Both the position numbers and the translations under genes were made by a program. A stretch of DNA of 64,000 nt from Cyanophora paradoxa. Taxonomy: Eukaryota; Glaucocystophyceae; Cyanophorales; Cyanophoraceae. The stretch lies in the NCBI GenBank assembly GCA_004431415.1, contig QPMI01000437.1, positions 1-64,000 of the forward strand. Reading direction: 5' to 3'. The notes below the pieces were generated by a model. It did no database searches and was not told where the DNA came from. It was given only the letters and a program-made list of their open reading frames with translations. Below, piece by piece: positions 23,643 to 35,458 of this stretch (position 1 is its first letter; the number at the start of each line of letters is the position of its first letter).

Positions 23643-25918
23643 TCTCCCCCCTCCCCGCTTTCAAATTTCACGACTTCCCCCCTCCCAGGCGCTCAGTTTA
23701 GGCGCCGGCCGGGGCTTCTGTAGACACTATTTATCGGCAGCCTCGGCGTTTACTTACATATACGTAGCGCCGAGTCGCGGGCCCATGGCCCGGCAGAGTT
23801 TATACAGACAGTCGCATGTATATTAGATTTAGATAGTCGCAGTGCATTATGCGGCATATTCGCAGTGACGATCATCATAAGGCAGCAGTGCTCAAGCTCC
23901 GCGTTGCTCAAGTGTCCAGCTGCAGGTCGCTCAGTTTGAATTCCCAAGTTCAATGTAGGAAAAGCGCTGTAGTCAGCGAAGGGCAGTACTAATTAGTCAT
24001 GGTACGGTCATGGTCATGACTCAGTGATCAGTACCCTCAGAGTCGCTTTCACTGTACCGTAGTACATTCTTCATATATATCGAGCGAAATTATTGCATGC
24101 GCATGCGCACTGCCGCATGCCATGCGCATGCCGAGCTCGGCCTTCCATGTGATCATGATCGATATCATAGCTATAGTGTCGAGCTTTGGTTTAAGCTCGA
24201 TCGAGGCATGGCTAGCGAATGCCAGATCCGAATCCCGCCGGCACAAACAGGAAAGACGTTTTCAGGTACAAGAAACAGACGGTACGGAAAGACGGTTTCA
24301 TTGTGAAAAGGCGAACGCGGGCTCCGAAGAGAAGGGGGGGGGGGGGGATGGGGGGGGGGATGGGGACCGGAGGCGGGAGACCGGAGGGGGAGAGAGGAGG
24401 TGGGGGGAGGGGTGGGGTGTGGGCGAGGAGAGCCTTGGAATTCGAAGCCGAAGCGACTCCGAGCGGCTCCACTGGCAGCGAGCTGGAGCCGGAACCCCGC
24501 CCGCTGCTCCGGTCCCAGCACGCCCCGAACTGCTCCGGGGCCCAGGCGAGGGCGTTTGAGAGATGGGAGGGGGAGGGGAAGGGGGAGGGGAGGGGGGGAG
24601 GGGGAAGGGAGGAGGGGGAGGGGGAGGGGGGGGATGGAGGAGGGGGGAGGAGGCAGGAACCACTGGTCAAGGGTCAGCTTCGCCTCTAACACGAACGGGT
24701 CGGGGGCGCTCACCAGTGGGTTTGCGGTGCTCGAAAAGGGGCGGAGGGGAGTCTACCGGGGTCCTGGGGCGAATTCGAAGGTGGGGCAGCGAAAGGTCGG
24801 GGGGGGGGTACTGGTATTCGAACGCCAACCCAACGGCGTGCCGCACATCGTTCGATCGGAAGTAACGAGAAGATTTCAGCGGTGCGCTTGTCTGCGTTCG
24901 GCGGCGCCGTGGCTGGGGCGTGAGAGAGGCGGGGAGCGGCCGGTGGAGGGCGGACCGGGGGCGTACAGCGCAACCCTTCCCGGCGAGGGCACGAGCAAAG
25001 TCCTCTGCGATCGTGGGGAGCCTCCGCGGCTGCGCCTCCCAGAGACAACGCACCGCCCGCGGCCGCCCGCCGGCGCACTCCAGCCCATTCCGCGCATCCT
25101 GCCGCAGTGCCGCCCACTGATCCGCATCAAAGCGCTATAAACGCGCGATCCGGCAGGTATGCTGCGCGTACCGGTACTGAGGCCAGGAAGAGAGAGAGAG
25201 AGAGACTTGGCGGAAGGCGCCTGCGAAGTTCCCGGGGCTAGCGCACTCGCGCGCGGCGGCTCGACGAATCGGATCGCGCGCGATAGCGAGCGCGTGCGGA
25301 GCTCGCGTAGTGGGCTGGGCCGGGGCGCGTGCCAATCGGGGCGCTGGGCTGGGGCTGGGGAGGTTCGGCAGGTGGGCAGTCAATTGCAACAGACGGATGA
25401 GCTCAGCGGCGCCAGAGAGCAACTGAGAGCTGTGCCCCGCACTCAGAGGGCTCGTTGGCGGGCGACCGGACTCGCCCCGACGCTGCCGCTGCGCCGACTC
25501 CGCGCGGCGGTCCATGGCCATGGAGAGCTTGTCGATCAGCGTCCGACGCTCATGCACGAGCAGCGAAGCTGGATGCCGAGCATGGAGCGCGGCGCTCGTT
25601 CCAAACAAGTTCAGATTCAAGTTCAAACAAGCGGAACTGCATATACCGGTAAGCCGGTAGGCTGCGGTAGGCTCCGGAATGATGGCAGAATGCCAGAATC
25701 TATAAGGCGGGTACACGGAAGTCCAAGGCACACGGTATACGTATCTCGAGGCGAGCTCTGCCGCTGCCTGCCCGGCCGGACCCGGCCGGGGATCTCTGCA
25801 GCCGTAGTGTAGCCGAGCCGATCGAGCGATCGATCGAGCCGAGTACGGCCAGCAAAAAGCTGGTCAGCAGCCATCTCTCCGATCCAGCGTGAGCAAGCCC
25901 GGCCCGCTCGCCTGTAGC
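23643..25918. other. Intergenic stretch without a supported gene
   Basis: Nothing here reads as a convincing protein. At 24090-24150 there is a cluster of GCATGC/GCGCATGC palindromes like that at 4.6-5.0 kb. From about 24330 to 24660 the plus strand is an almost pure G-rich purine tract. A (GA)n run occurs at about 25190-25205, and ATCGATCGA palindromes at about 25819-25837. The end of the stretch probably holds the promoter and 5' leader of the NLR-like gene. Confidence 0.35.
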
Positions 25919-28900
25919 ATGGGCTGCGGCGCCAGCACTTGTTCTGGCGGTCTAGGGGAAGTCGCCCCTTCGACTTCGGATCGCCAAGGTAACTCGAGAT
26001 CTAGAGCTGCAGCCGGAGCTGGGACCGAGCAAGCGGCAGATCCTGCCGCCGAGAGCAGCAGCGACGCGAACGACAGCGCTCGCCCACTCTTCGTCGATGG
26101 CTCGGGCGCTGGCGCGGACTCGGAGCTTCGAATTCTGCGGCGCCCAATTGACCCCTTCGTTAGCACGTGTCAGCTGGAAGACTTGCTAGGGATCTCGCGG
26201 GTCGAATCGGTGCATACCGTGGCACAGCTCGCGGGCCTCCTGCGTTGGGAGCGCGAGCGGGCGGCCGCGGCCGCGAGCCAGGATCCGGAGAAGTCCAAGC
26301 TGAAGGATCTGCGGATGCTGCCTGCAGTGGAGGACCTGGCGCGCAGGGGGGACGCCGATGGAACGCTGATGGAGATCTGCCTTGCCGGTACATACGTATA
26401 TACGCTTAGAATTGGATTCGAATTCGAATCCGACTGAGCGTTCGCGCGGCGCGCGCGCAGTTTTGGAGGCCGTCTCGAACGAATCCAGCCTTTGCCAAGC
26501 GGCGGAGCTCGCGGACGTGGCCACGCTGGTTCACACGGGCGATCCTAAGTTGTGCCGCTCGGTGCCCGCGGCCGCCCGCCCCGCCCCGCCCCCGCTCCTT
26601 ACTTTGCCCGAGCTCACTCCGCCCGCGGCCGTCGCCTCAGCTGGTGAACGAGCTCATCGGGAAAGCGAAGAAGCAGGCCCTGACGGAGCGCGGGGCCCTC
26701 GCTGTGCTCGCGACCGCCGTCGGGCACCTGCCCCCCGGCACCCTCTCGGCCGCCGACTGGAACATCGTCCTCGACTTCTGTTCGAAGCAGGCGAGCGCGC
26801 CGTCGCGCGCGCGCGCGGGGGAAGCTCGAGGGGCTCACCTGATTGAGCCGCGCAGGTGGAGAGCCTGAGCGGCAAGGACCGGTCGATGTGGCCGGGCCCC
26901 GACAACGAGGACGCCCAGCTCGCCCTCGAGCTCACGGCTTCCGTCCTCGCCGCGTACGAGGCCGCCTCGGGCGCCGACGGCGCCGCCTCCCCCGGGGGGG
27001 GCGTTCCCTCCGCCCCTTCGGATCCGGGCCCCGCCACGGAGCCCGATGGCGAGGGCTCTGCTCCGGATGCGGGTGGCGGCGTCGCAGCGCCCGTACCCTC
27101 CGGTCGGCTCCGGGGATCCCCCTTCCAGCGGCGCCGCTCGCCTTCTGATCGTGATTCGATGGCACGCAGATCTAGAGGGGCGCATGCGGATGGGCAACGA
27201 GCGAGTCCAGAAGATGGGCAAGCAGCTCGAGGAGCTGGAGAGGCGCGCCAAGGAGGGGCAGTGGTGGCGGGCGGAGGCGTCGGCGATGCTCGCGGGTCAG
27301 GCGCTCGCGAGCGCCGGTGCGAGCGGCGCGCGCTTCGGCGACGCCGTCCGTCGGTGCAAGGCCGCCGGTTCGACCCCCGTCCGCCTGCGCTCCCCTGCCT
27401 GAGCTCGCGCCGGCCTCGCAGTGCGGATCGTGGGCAGGCTGTACAAGGCGGGCAAGATCATCGCGGAGGGGGTCTCCTCCATGGGCGCCACGACCGTCAT
27501 TGACCTCGTGATCTGGGCCAAGGCGAGCCGGGCCGGCGCCTGGGCCCCGGGCAGCGTGGGGCGCGAGCTGACCGCCGCCACCGCAGGAGGCCTTAACGGA
27601 CGAGAAAGGGGGGGTGCTGCAAAACCTGCGGGAGCTGTGGGACGACGTGCGCACCGTTGCGGGGAAAGGCCCCCAGGGGCAGGGCGCCTGGTTCGCCGCG
27701 GGTCCCGCCCGGTCGCGCAAGGACGGCGCTCACGGACGGGGGCGCAGGTACCCGCAGGCGCGGCTGCTGGGCTCGCTGGCGGCGGGCGGGCACCTCGCGG
27801 AGCTGGACGAGCTGCTGCGGGACAAGGACGGAGCGTGCCTCGACGCCTGCGCGTCCAGCCGCCCCCTCACCCTCACCCTCGTGAACGCCCTTGTCCGAGT
27901 GCGCGCGCGCCCCGGACCTCTGCGCCCGTGCTGCCGACCAGCGCGCGCCCGCTGACGGGATCGCTCGGTGGCAGGTGGCGGAGGGGCCGGACGGGGCTCA
28001 GGCCGCGGCGGCGGCGCGCTGGATCGACCGGCTGGCGCGGCGGGCGGCGGACCTGGGAAGAGAGGGCGAGGCGGCGGTGGCCATCAGGGCGCTTGAGCAC
28101 GTGGAGTTGCTGGAGGACGCGTGCGGCCGCCTCGTAGCGCCGGAGGGCACGGAATTGCTCCAGCGGCTGCGGGCCTACGCGGGAGGTCGGCTGCAGCCGA
28201 CGGTGGAGAAGGCCGTGGGCTGCCTCGCAGTCTTCGCGCGCGGCGCGCGGCGCGCCGCGGACGGGGGCATCGCGGTTGTGAAGGAGGCTGCCGACATCGC
28301 GACGGAGATGGGGGGAGAGGGGGCGGGCAGGTTCCTGGTGGAGGCGGCGTCTGCGGTGAAGCGCACAGTCGACGACCCGCGCGTGCAGCTGGCGCTGCGC
28401 GTCTCGGAGGCGCCCAAGCAGCTCCTCAGTCTGACGGCCGGCCCCGCAACGGCCGTGGCCGCGGGCCCCGGGCGCTCGGTCTCTCCTTCGCAGCCACCGC
28501 CTCCCGCGAGAAAGGTTCGGCGGATGCCGCTGCGCCCGATCCCGATCCAGGCAAGGGACGGCAAGATAAACGGGTACCTGGAGGGCGTGCTGAAGGCGTA
28601 CAAGAAGAAGGTGCGGCCCTGCCCGTGCCCGCCGCCCACGCCACAGCGGCCCTCCCAACGTCTGCGGGCGGCAGGTTGAGAAGGCGCTGCGGCCGGTGAA
28701 GCGGGTGCACGTCTACGGGCGGAATGAGGACGTGGAGCAGGTCATCCACATTCTAACTGACCTCGCCGACGACCTCTGGTGCGCCCCGCAGCCGCCGACA
28801 TCCCGCTGCTGCATGCGTACGCTGGCCGCGGCCGATTTCGACTTTGGAACCTTGGCGCAGCTCAAAGGAACCTTTCCGAAACATTCGCACCTGCGTGGAT

Positions 28901-31900
28901 CCGCTGTGCCCGAGCCGCGCAGTCGTGCTCGTCGCAAGTCGTGCGACGGCGCGGGAGGGCGCGTTTCTGAGGGCCCTCGACGAGGGTGCGCGCTGGGGGC
29001 TGGCGCCGGCCGTGGGCCGCGCTTCCTCATGCGGGTTCTTTGCCTCACGGCGCCGTCAGCGGTCGATGCGGGGCGGGTCGTCTTTCAGCTTTATCTGAAC
29101 AGGGCGGAGCTCGTGCTGCGCGAGATGCCCGTCGGCGTCGACATGCGCCTCAGCCGCTTCACCCAAGTGCGGCTTCCGCGCACTGAACTCCAAGTCGCTT
29201 TTCGAGCTGAGTCCATGTCCGCAGCGGCAGCTGGAAACGGCGGCGGTGTGGGATGAAGAGTTCGAACCCCTGCAGGACAGGAAGAGCCCCCTGGAAGCTT
29301 TCGTGAACGGCGTGCAGCACATGTGCAGCCACCCTCCTCTGACCGCTAGCGCTGCACCGGCTGCCGGGCGCCATCGGATCCAGACGAGATGGCATCGCGG
29401 CGCCATGGGCGCTCAGCTCGGGCCGCAGCCCGAGGTCGCCAGCTGGGTCCTTGCTGAGTTCCCACCGGCGGATTTGGACACTCGCGTCTACTTCTGCCAC
29501 GCACCTGAGGACGCGGCGGTCGTCCGAAAACAGGAGGCTTTTCTGGCAGAGGAGGCCTCGTCCTGCAGCAGTTGGTCCGCCTGCGATCGCGAACGCACAA
29601 CGCCCGAAACGCGTGGGCCATTGACACGGCTCCGCTCTGCAGGTCTGCTGCCGACCACTTGAAGAAGGGCGAGCGCTGGGTCGACGTTGGTGCGTAGCTG
29701 CTGCAGCTGCAGCGGAGCTTCGCTGTTGCTGACCGTCCGCTTTGCAGTGGCCCACGCCATTCGCAACTGCACCCACTTCATCCTTGTTGTGTCCTCCGCC
29801 TTCAACGGGTCGCAGGTTCATGTCCATGCCATCTCCTTTAGCTTGAATCCTTCTCGCGTTCAAATAAATACGATTATACAAACGGTAAAATACAAAGTAA
29901 AGCCAGATTAACAATCTTACAAGCGATAAACAATCTTACAATCTTACTAACGAATCCTCCTTGCGGTAAAATAATACAAACGATTTTCCTGGCAGCACTG
30001 CAGGGAGGAGCTCGCCTACGCCTGCAGCCGGGACTGCGCTCTGGTCGCGATGTACCCCAGGCCGCAGGAGAGCGCCGCCGATTGGGTCGAGCAGCGGCTG
30101 CGGCGCGTGCCGCCCAGCCGCGTGCAGAGTGTCAACGCCCCGCTGGACCGGATGTCCCTTGTCTGCGCTCTCAGGGCCGAGCCTCGAGCTTATGATCAGA
30201 TGCAAGCCGCTAGCGCTGGGGGGAGCTCAGCTGCGGTTGGACAGTGGATGGGCGGAAGGCGGCGCCCCCCACCGCCGGAGGTGTGTTGCAATCGCATGGC
30301 CTGCTGACTCTCGAGCCCTGTCAAGCGAGCCCAATGCGCAGGCGACTGCACTTTGTTGGTCAGAGGCGGATGTCGCCGCCTGGATTGGCTCTCAGGGGCC
30401 CCTCGCGCAGTGCGGCGCTGGCCAGATTAACTGCGCTGGCTCTGGTATCGATAATTCTCGAATGCGCAGATTCGCGGAGCGACTCTCATTTGTGAACGGG
30501 AGGGGTCTCCTTTCCATTACCGACTCGGCCCTGCATCAGCTCGGGATCGACAACGCTGCGGCGCGCCGGCTGCTGCTGTCGAAGGTAGCCAACCTCTCCG
30601 AATCCGCTCTGATGGTTGCAAGCAGCGATAAGGTGCCGCCGGCGGAGTAAATATCTTTTCGCGGTCGAATTCGAAGCTGATGCAACGGGCAGGATGAGGT
30701 TCTGTGCTGGACTGAAGAAGAGGTCGTCGCCTGGGTCCGCTCGAAAGGGCCTGTCGCGCAGTGCGTATTGCCCCGCCCATGTCCTTTCTAATTATAATAG
30801 AGACAAAATTGTGTGGCACGTGCAGATTCGCCGACTTGTTCTCGTTTGCGCGGGGCTCGCTGCTGCTTTCGCTCTCCGACGCGGACCTTGAGTGCATGGG
30901 GGTAGACAACTTCCTGGCTCGCCAGCGGCTCCTTCAGGAGATTGCCAAACTCGCCGCGCGGAAGCCAGCAGGAGAGAGCAGCATAGCCATCATTGCAGCT
31001 GTGCGTTTGTGCTCTTTCTTATATCTGTCTCATTACAGCAACATGCTGAGTGCTGCGCCTTCGATGCATATGTCAAGCTCGATGACAACAAAGCCAAGAT
31101 TGAGGACAACAGAGCATTGATCACAAAGGTGCATCTCTGCGCTTTAATTTAATAACTTGCTTGCTTGAGCGCTGCCCTCACGTGCACGTGTGCCACGCAT
31201 GCCCAGTTCGCAAAGGCGCTGTCTGCGGAGCTCTTTCAGGACCGAGACCTCGCGCTCTACGTCCCGCCCCTCGCCACGCCGGATCCGAAGCTACCGTCCG
31301 ATGTGCCCCCCCGGCCCGCGCCCCTGTCCCTGCGAAAACCCCTCGACCCGACTCGACCCCTCCCGAGCAGAAACACGTGGACCTTCACATGAAGGCCGTG
31401 GAGTTCATGTCGGCACTGCTGCGCGGACAGAGCGGCGATGCAAAGGCGAAGAAGAAGCGCGTGCTGCTGCTCCTCGGTGTGGCGGGCACGTCGAAGAGCA
31501 CCTTCCTTCGCTTCCTGCAGAGAGACGTCTGCGCGCGGTGGGTGGCGGCGGCGGAGGACCCCAGCTCGCCGCGGCCGCCTGTCGCGGTGCTGGTCTCGCT
31601 GCCGCAGCTCGCCGCTGCAGCAGGCGGCGTGAGCGAGGGGCTGCGGCAGCACGTTGCGTCCAAGCTTGGCGTCGCAGCGGATGCGTTGCCGGCTATCCGA
31701 GACGAGTGCGCCTCTGTCACCCGTCTCAGTCTTTTTCGCATCTCTTCCCCTAATCCTGTCGACGTCTTTAGATTCGGACTCGTGCTTCTCCTCGATGGGT
31801 ACGACGAGATGGGCGCTGCGGGCGGCGTGAACCTGTGGCAGGCGAATCGCGTGTCAGACTGGGCGGGCGGAGCAGTCCTCACGTGCCGGACAGAGTTCCT

Positions 31901-34106
31901 CGCCTCTTTTCCCATGGGGCAGCGGCCCGAGGTGCCTCGAGCTCCCGCTTCCTTCCTTTCATGCTGTCTGTGGCCCGGCCCTGAACTCTTTCCCGTAGGC
32001 TTCTTTCGCGCCCACAGGAGAGGACGACAAGCCGAGCGAGGCGGGGCTGATGCAGCTGCACACGGTGCCCTTCACGAAAGACCAGGTCTGTAGCGAGCAT
32101 ACCGAGAATCGCGAGATCGCCCACGGAACGTGCGCTCCGCTGTGCAGCGAGCGAAGTACCTCGGGCACTACGTGGACCAGCACGCGGGCGAGAGGAGCGG
32201 GTGGACCGTCGGGGAGTACGAGGCGGCCCTCGCGAGTACGCCAGGCCTGGCCACCTTTGCCGAGAACCCCTTTTCCCTCTCCATGCTCGCCCGCGTCCTC
32301 CCCACCAAGTGCGCTTCACATTCCCGCGTGCCGTCTGGATGCCGAGGCGTGCTGTGTGCAGGACGGCCTCCGGAGGCCGGCTCGGAATCAGAGACCTGTA
32401 CCGCTTGTTCCTGCGGGACTGGCTGCTGCGGGAGCTGCACCGAAGAGGAGAGGGTCTGCAGACTCTCGATTCGGGCATCTGCGCGCCTCAATTTGACGAT
32501 GCGGCCGCGGCAGACTGGGCATCCGAGGAGGACACGGACATGAGTATTTGTGAGGAGGCTTTCGTGGCTGAGGGGATGGAGTTCTGCAGCCGATTTGCCT
32601 GCCTTCTCTTCCGCGTGCGCTGGGCTCTAGCCTATTTCACCCGTCTTAGACAGCCTGTGATTGCTTACATTTCTGCTTGACCGTCGGACTGTGCAGAGGT
32701 CAGCTAGCCAGGCGACCGTCCCGGACCAACGGGTCCCGAGGCTTCAGAAGACAGGCGCTGGCGTAAACTCAAAGCCTGCAGCGGCTGCCCCGAGTCCGGA
32801 TGAACGCGCCCTCTCCGATCTGCTTGGGGACCGCAAGAAGCTCTTCGTTCGCAACAGCTGCCCCCTGCGGCGGTGGCGGCAGGGCGACAAGCTCGGCTTT
32901 GCGTTCACGCACAAGACGTTGCAGGAGTTCTTGTCCGCAGAGGCGCTGCTTGCTTCGTTGCTGCGGACAGCAGATGCGGCGGACCTCATTGGTATCGACT
33001 GGTCCATAAGGTGCGCACAAGCTTGCACAGCAGCAAGCGCGCGCCGCCTGTGCCCCACATTATTATTATTTACACTTGTCGACATGTTCGGCAGGAGCTT
33101 TGTCGAAGAGTCAACGCTTGTCCGGTTTCTGGCGGAAGCCGTCCAGCACGAGCCACAGGCGCCATCGCGCAGTGCGGACGCCCTCGTGCAAATCGTGCTG
33201 CGGAGCCGCGTCGCACCTGGGAAAGCAATATCATATGCGGATGGAGCCCCGGAGGTCATCGCGGCAGCGAATGCGGCGACTGTACTCGTTGCCAGTTCGT
33301 CAATTTTCCTTTGCTATCTTTGCCGTGATTCAAGTTGCCAATTGCAGGCCACACCTCGCTGTCTGGCCTCGACTTGCGGGGTGTGCGTATACCCAAAGCA
33401 AACTTGTGGCGGCTGGAGGCGGCAGGAGCAGATCTAAGAGAGGCGGATCTGCGGCACTGCGACATGCACGAGGCGTGTCTATCAGGGGCGAACCTGAGCG
33501 GAGCGCGCCTGGACAACTGCCGAGTTGTGCAGCAGCCAGCTCTGCTTCACAAGGACGTAGTTACGGCCGTTGCATGGACGCCGGTGAGCGGACCAGCAAT
33601 TCACCCTCAATTCACGAGGTGAAAGCACCGCAAACGTGGCTGCGGCGCGCAGGACGGAAAGCGGATCGTGTCAGGGAGCTGCGATAAGTTGGTTCGGGTG
33701 TGGGACGCGGAGTCCGGAGAGCTGCTGCTGCCGCTGGAAGGCCACGAGGGTCAGGTCACCTCCGTGGCCGTGTCAGCGGTGCGCAAAGAACGTGGCGGGT
33801 CTATAACTAATTTGGGGTGGCACAGTAAGCAATGGCCTAGGGGAGCTTGCAGACAGGAAGGGTAGCAGAAAGCCGCAATAGCCGAGGGATCCTAACGACG
33901 TCGACCCTGACAGGATTGAGAGGCATGTGAGTGCACGAGGCCACAGGGCGCTGACTTGGCTGCGAGGGCGTGCTGCACAGGACGGAAAGCGGATCGTGTC
34001 CGGCAGCAGCGATGAGACGGTGCGGGTGTGGGACGCAGAGTCCGGGGCGGAGCTGCTGCTGTTGGAGGGCCACACAGACGAGGTCACCTCGGTGGCCCTG
34101 TCAGCG
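25919..34106 (+). CDS. NLR-like gene: acylation N-terminus, TIR-like, SAM-like, NACHT, pentapeptide, WD40 (part before the virus)
   Basis: Probably one very large gene of many short exons. It starts MGCGASTCSGG, a Met-Gly-Cys pattern typical of myristoylation/palmitoylation. Helical exons follow to about 28780. A TIR-like region (about 29440-30180) shows VYFCHAPEDAAVVRKQEAFL, IRNCTHFILVVSSAF and REELAYACSRDC. Two SAM-like segments follow (about 30345-30640 and 30690-30960; LGIDNAAARRLLL and MGVDNFLARQRLL endings). The NACHT exon (about 31380-31720) has LLLLGVAGTSKSTFLRFL as P-loop, with Ser where Gly is usual, and the next exon gives LVLLLDGYDEMG as Walker B. A pentapeptide-like block (33348-33520; ADLREADLRHCDMHEACLSG) precedes WD40 exons at 33653-33778 and 33981-34106. 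NLR-type ATPases with WD40 ends sense and oligomerise; an immune or allorecognition role is inferred. Exon joins before 33 kb are approximate and it could be two genes. Confidence 0.6.
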
Positions 34107-34179
34107 GTGCGCAAAGAAGGGGGCGGGTTTGGGGCCGCGAACAGTTTACGTAGGGGCCGTGAAAATACGTAGGGGTCTC

Positions 34180-34185
34180 AACGAC
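34180..34185. other. Target-site duplication, left copy (AACGAC)
   Basis: AACGAC directly abuts the first base of the left TIR and is repeated exactly at 62715-62720 after the right TIR. Six bases is the length expected for Polinton/Maverick integrases. Confidence 0.93.
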
Positions 34186-34280
34186 ACACATATGTATAAA
34201 CTTATTTAAATCCCTCGTTCATCTCGATCGCTTCGCGATCTCGATTCACTCAGGATTTAAATAAGTTTATACATATGTGT
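34186..34280. repeat. Terminal palindrome of the left end
   Basis: The outermost 28 bases (34186-34213) are the perfect reverse complement of 34253-34280, enclosing a spacer with its own GATCGCTTCGCGATC palindrome. Each virus end could fold into a hairpin. The right end has the mirror copy (62620-62714). Confidence 0.9.
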
Positions 34281-34603
34281 CAAAATTAATACTAAAATAC
34301 GTATTTATCGATTAAATTCTTTAACTTTTTATGCAAACTTTGTATAAATTAATGCAAACTTTGTATTAAAAATGAAAAACGCGTTTAACTTTATGCATAT
34401 TTACGATTGAATCAATTGATCTTATATCGATTGATTATGTTCTTTGTCGATTACATACAAATCTGCGATTAATTTGCATTAAACTACTTAAAGATCGATA
34501 TAATCGCGATTAAATTGCATAAATTCGCAAAAACTCGATATATCTCTCTTGTATTGAAGTAGACCACCGCCCATTCTGTATCGAAAAACGCAAAAAGTGT
34601 CAC

Positions 34604-34850
34604 AGAGTTGCATTGTGTCCAATTGAACAATCGATGAGATTGCTGATTTGCATTTTTGCACCCAAAAACTGTCACAGAGTTGCATTATCTCCAATTAAAC
34701 AATCGATTATATTGCGGGATTTTCTATTGGAATATATCGGAACTGCATCACGTCCAATTAAACAATCGATGGGATTGCGGATTTACATTTTTGCACCTAA
34801 AACTTGTCACAGAGTTGCATGGTCTCCAATTGAACAATCGATTAGATTGC
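34604..34850 (+). repeat. Four imperfect about 63-bp tandem repeats in the TIR
   Basis: The word CCAATT[GA]AACAATCGAT followed by an ATTGC-type end recurs four times (near 34619, 34690, 34755 and 34827), three copies preceded by GTCACAGAGTTGCAT. The mirror set is in the right TIR. The two overlapping ORFs here are by-products of the repeat. Confidence 0.8.
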
Positions 34851-34963
34851 ATATGTTCTATAAAACAGAATAATTGAGATCAAGTGTGACAGGTAGTATT
34901 CAAATGATATTCAGTAAGAGATAGTTTTGTTTTTGAGAAAGTCAGTAAGAGGGGTGGAATGTC

Positions 34964-35067
34964 TGTGACGCCTGTGACGGCTGTGACGCCTGTTTTCAGA
35001 AGTCTGTCATTTTTGAAAATTTTAAAAAGTTTGAAAGTAGGTGTCACAGGCGTCACAGGCGTCACAC
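34964..35067. repeat. GTGACGCC dyad module, left TIR copy 1
   Basis: Three 9-bp units of TGTGACGCC type, a conserved AT-rich spacer, then three inverted units (GGCGTCACA type). It could form a large hairpin or bind a dimeric protein. Confidence 0.85.
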
Positions 35068-35253
35068 TCAATTAAAATAGGTGTCACAGCGAAATTGCAG
35101 ACCATTTCCAGTAAGACAACTTCGCATTTTCGAAAAGGTGGATTAATGGATAGTGTTTTGTAGTTGTCAGAGGTGTCACAAGACGGATTTCAGTAAGACA
35201 AGAATATATTCTCTAAAATCTCAGTAAGAGAAAGAGATTCCATTTTTAATTGG

Positions 35254-35359
35254 GTGTGACGCCTGTGACGGCTGTGACACCTGTTTTCAGAAGTCTGTCA
35301 TTTTTGAAAATTTTAAAAAGTTTAAAAGTAGGCGTCACAGGCGTCACAGGCGTCACAGT
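35254..35359. repeat. GTGACGCC dyad module, left TIR copy 2
   Basis: The same architecture and nearly the same spacer as the module at 34964. It is followed by extra single GGCGTCACAG/GGTGTCACA units to about 35400. Confidence 0.85.
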
Positions 35360-35458
35360 CAATTAAAGAGGCGTCACAGTCAATTAAATAGGTGTCACAC
35401 CCGATTATCTGACCATTTTCAGTAAGACCATCTGAAATTCTGAATATCTCAGTGTCAA

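Noticed and set aside
31061-31652. Minus-strand ORFs opposite the NACHT exons
   Set aside because: The plus strand carries recognisable P-loop and Walker B motifs; the antisense frames are composition artefacts.
34613-34873. ORFs of 86 and 73 residues in the left TIR, mirrored at 62023-62287
   Set aside because: They are read across the four CCAATTRAACAATCGAT repeats, overlap each other in two frames and look like translated repeats.
34880-35071. 63-residue ORF in both TIRs starting MSVTPVTPVTPTF
   Set aside because: It is the translation of the GTGACGCC dyad module; low-complexity start, no protein-like features.
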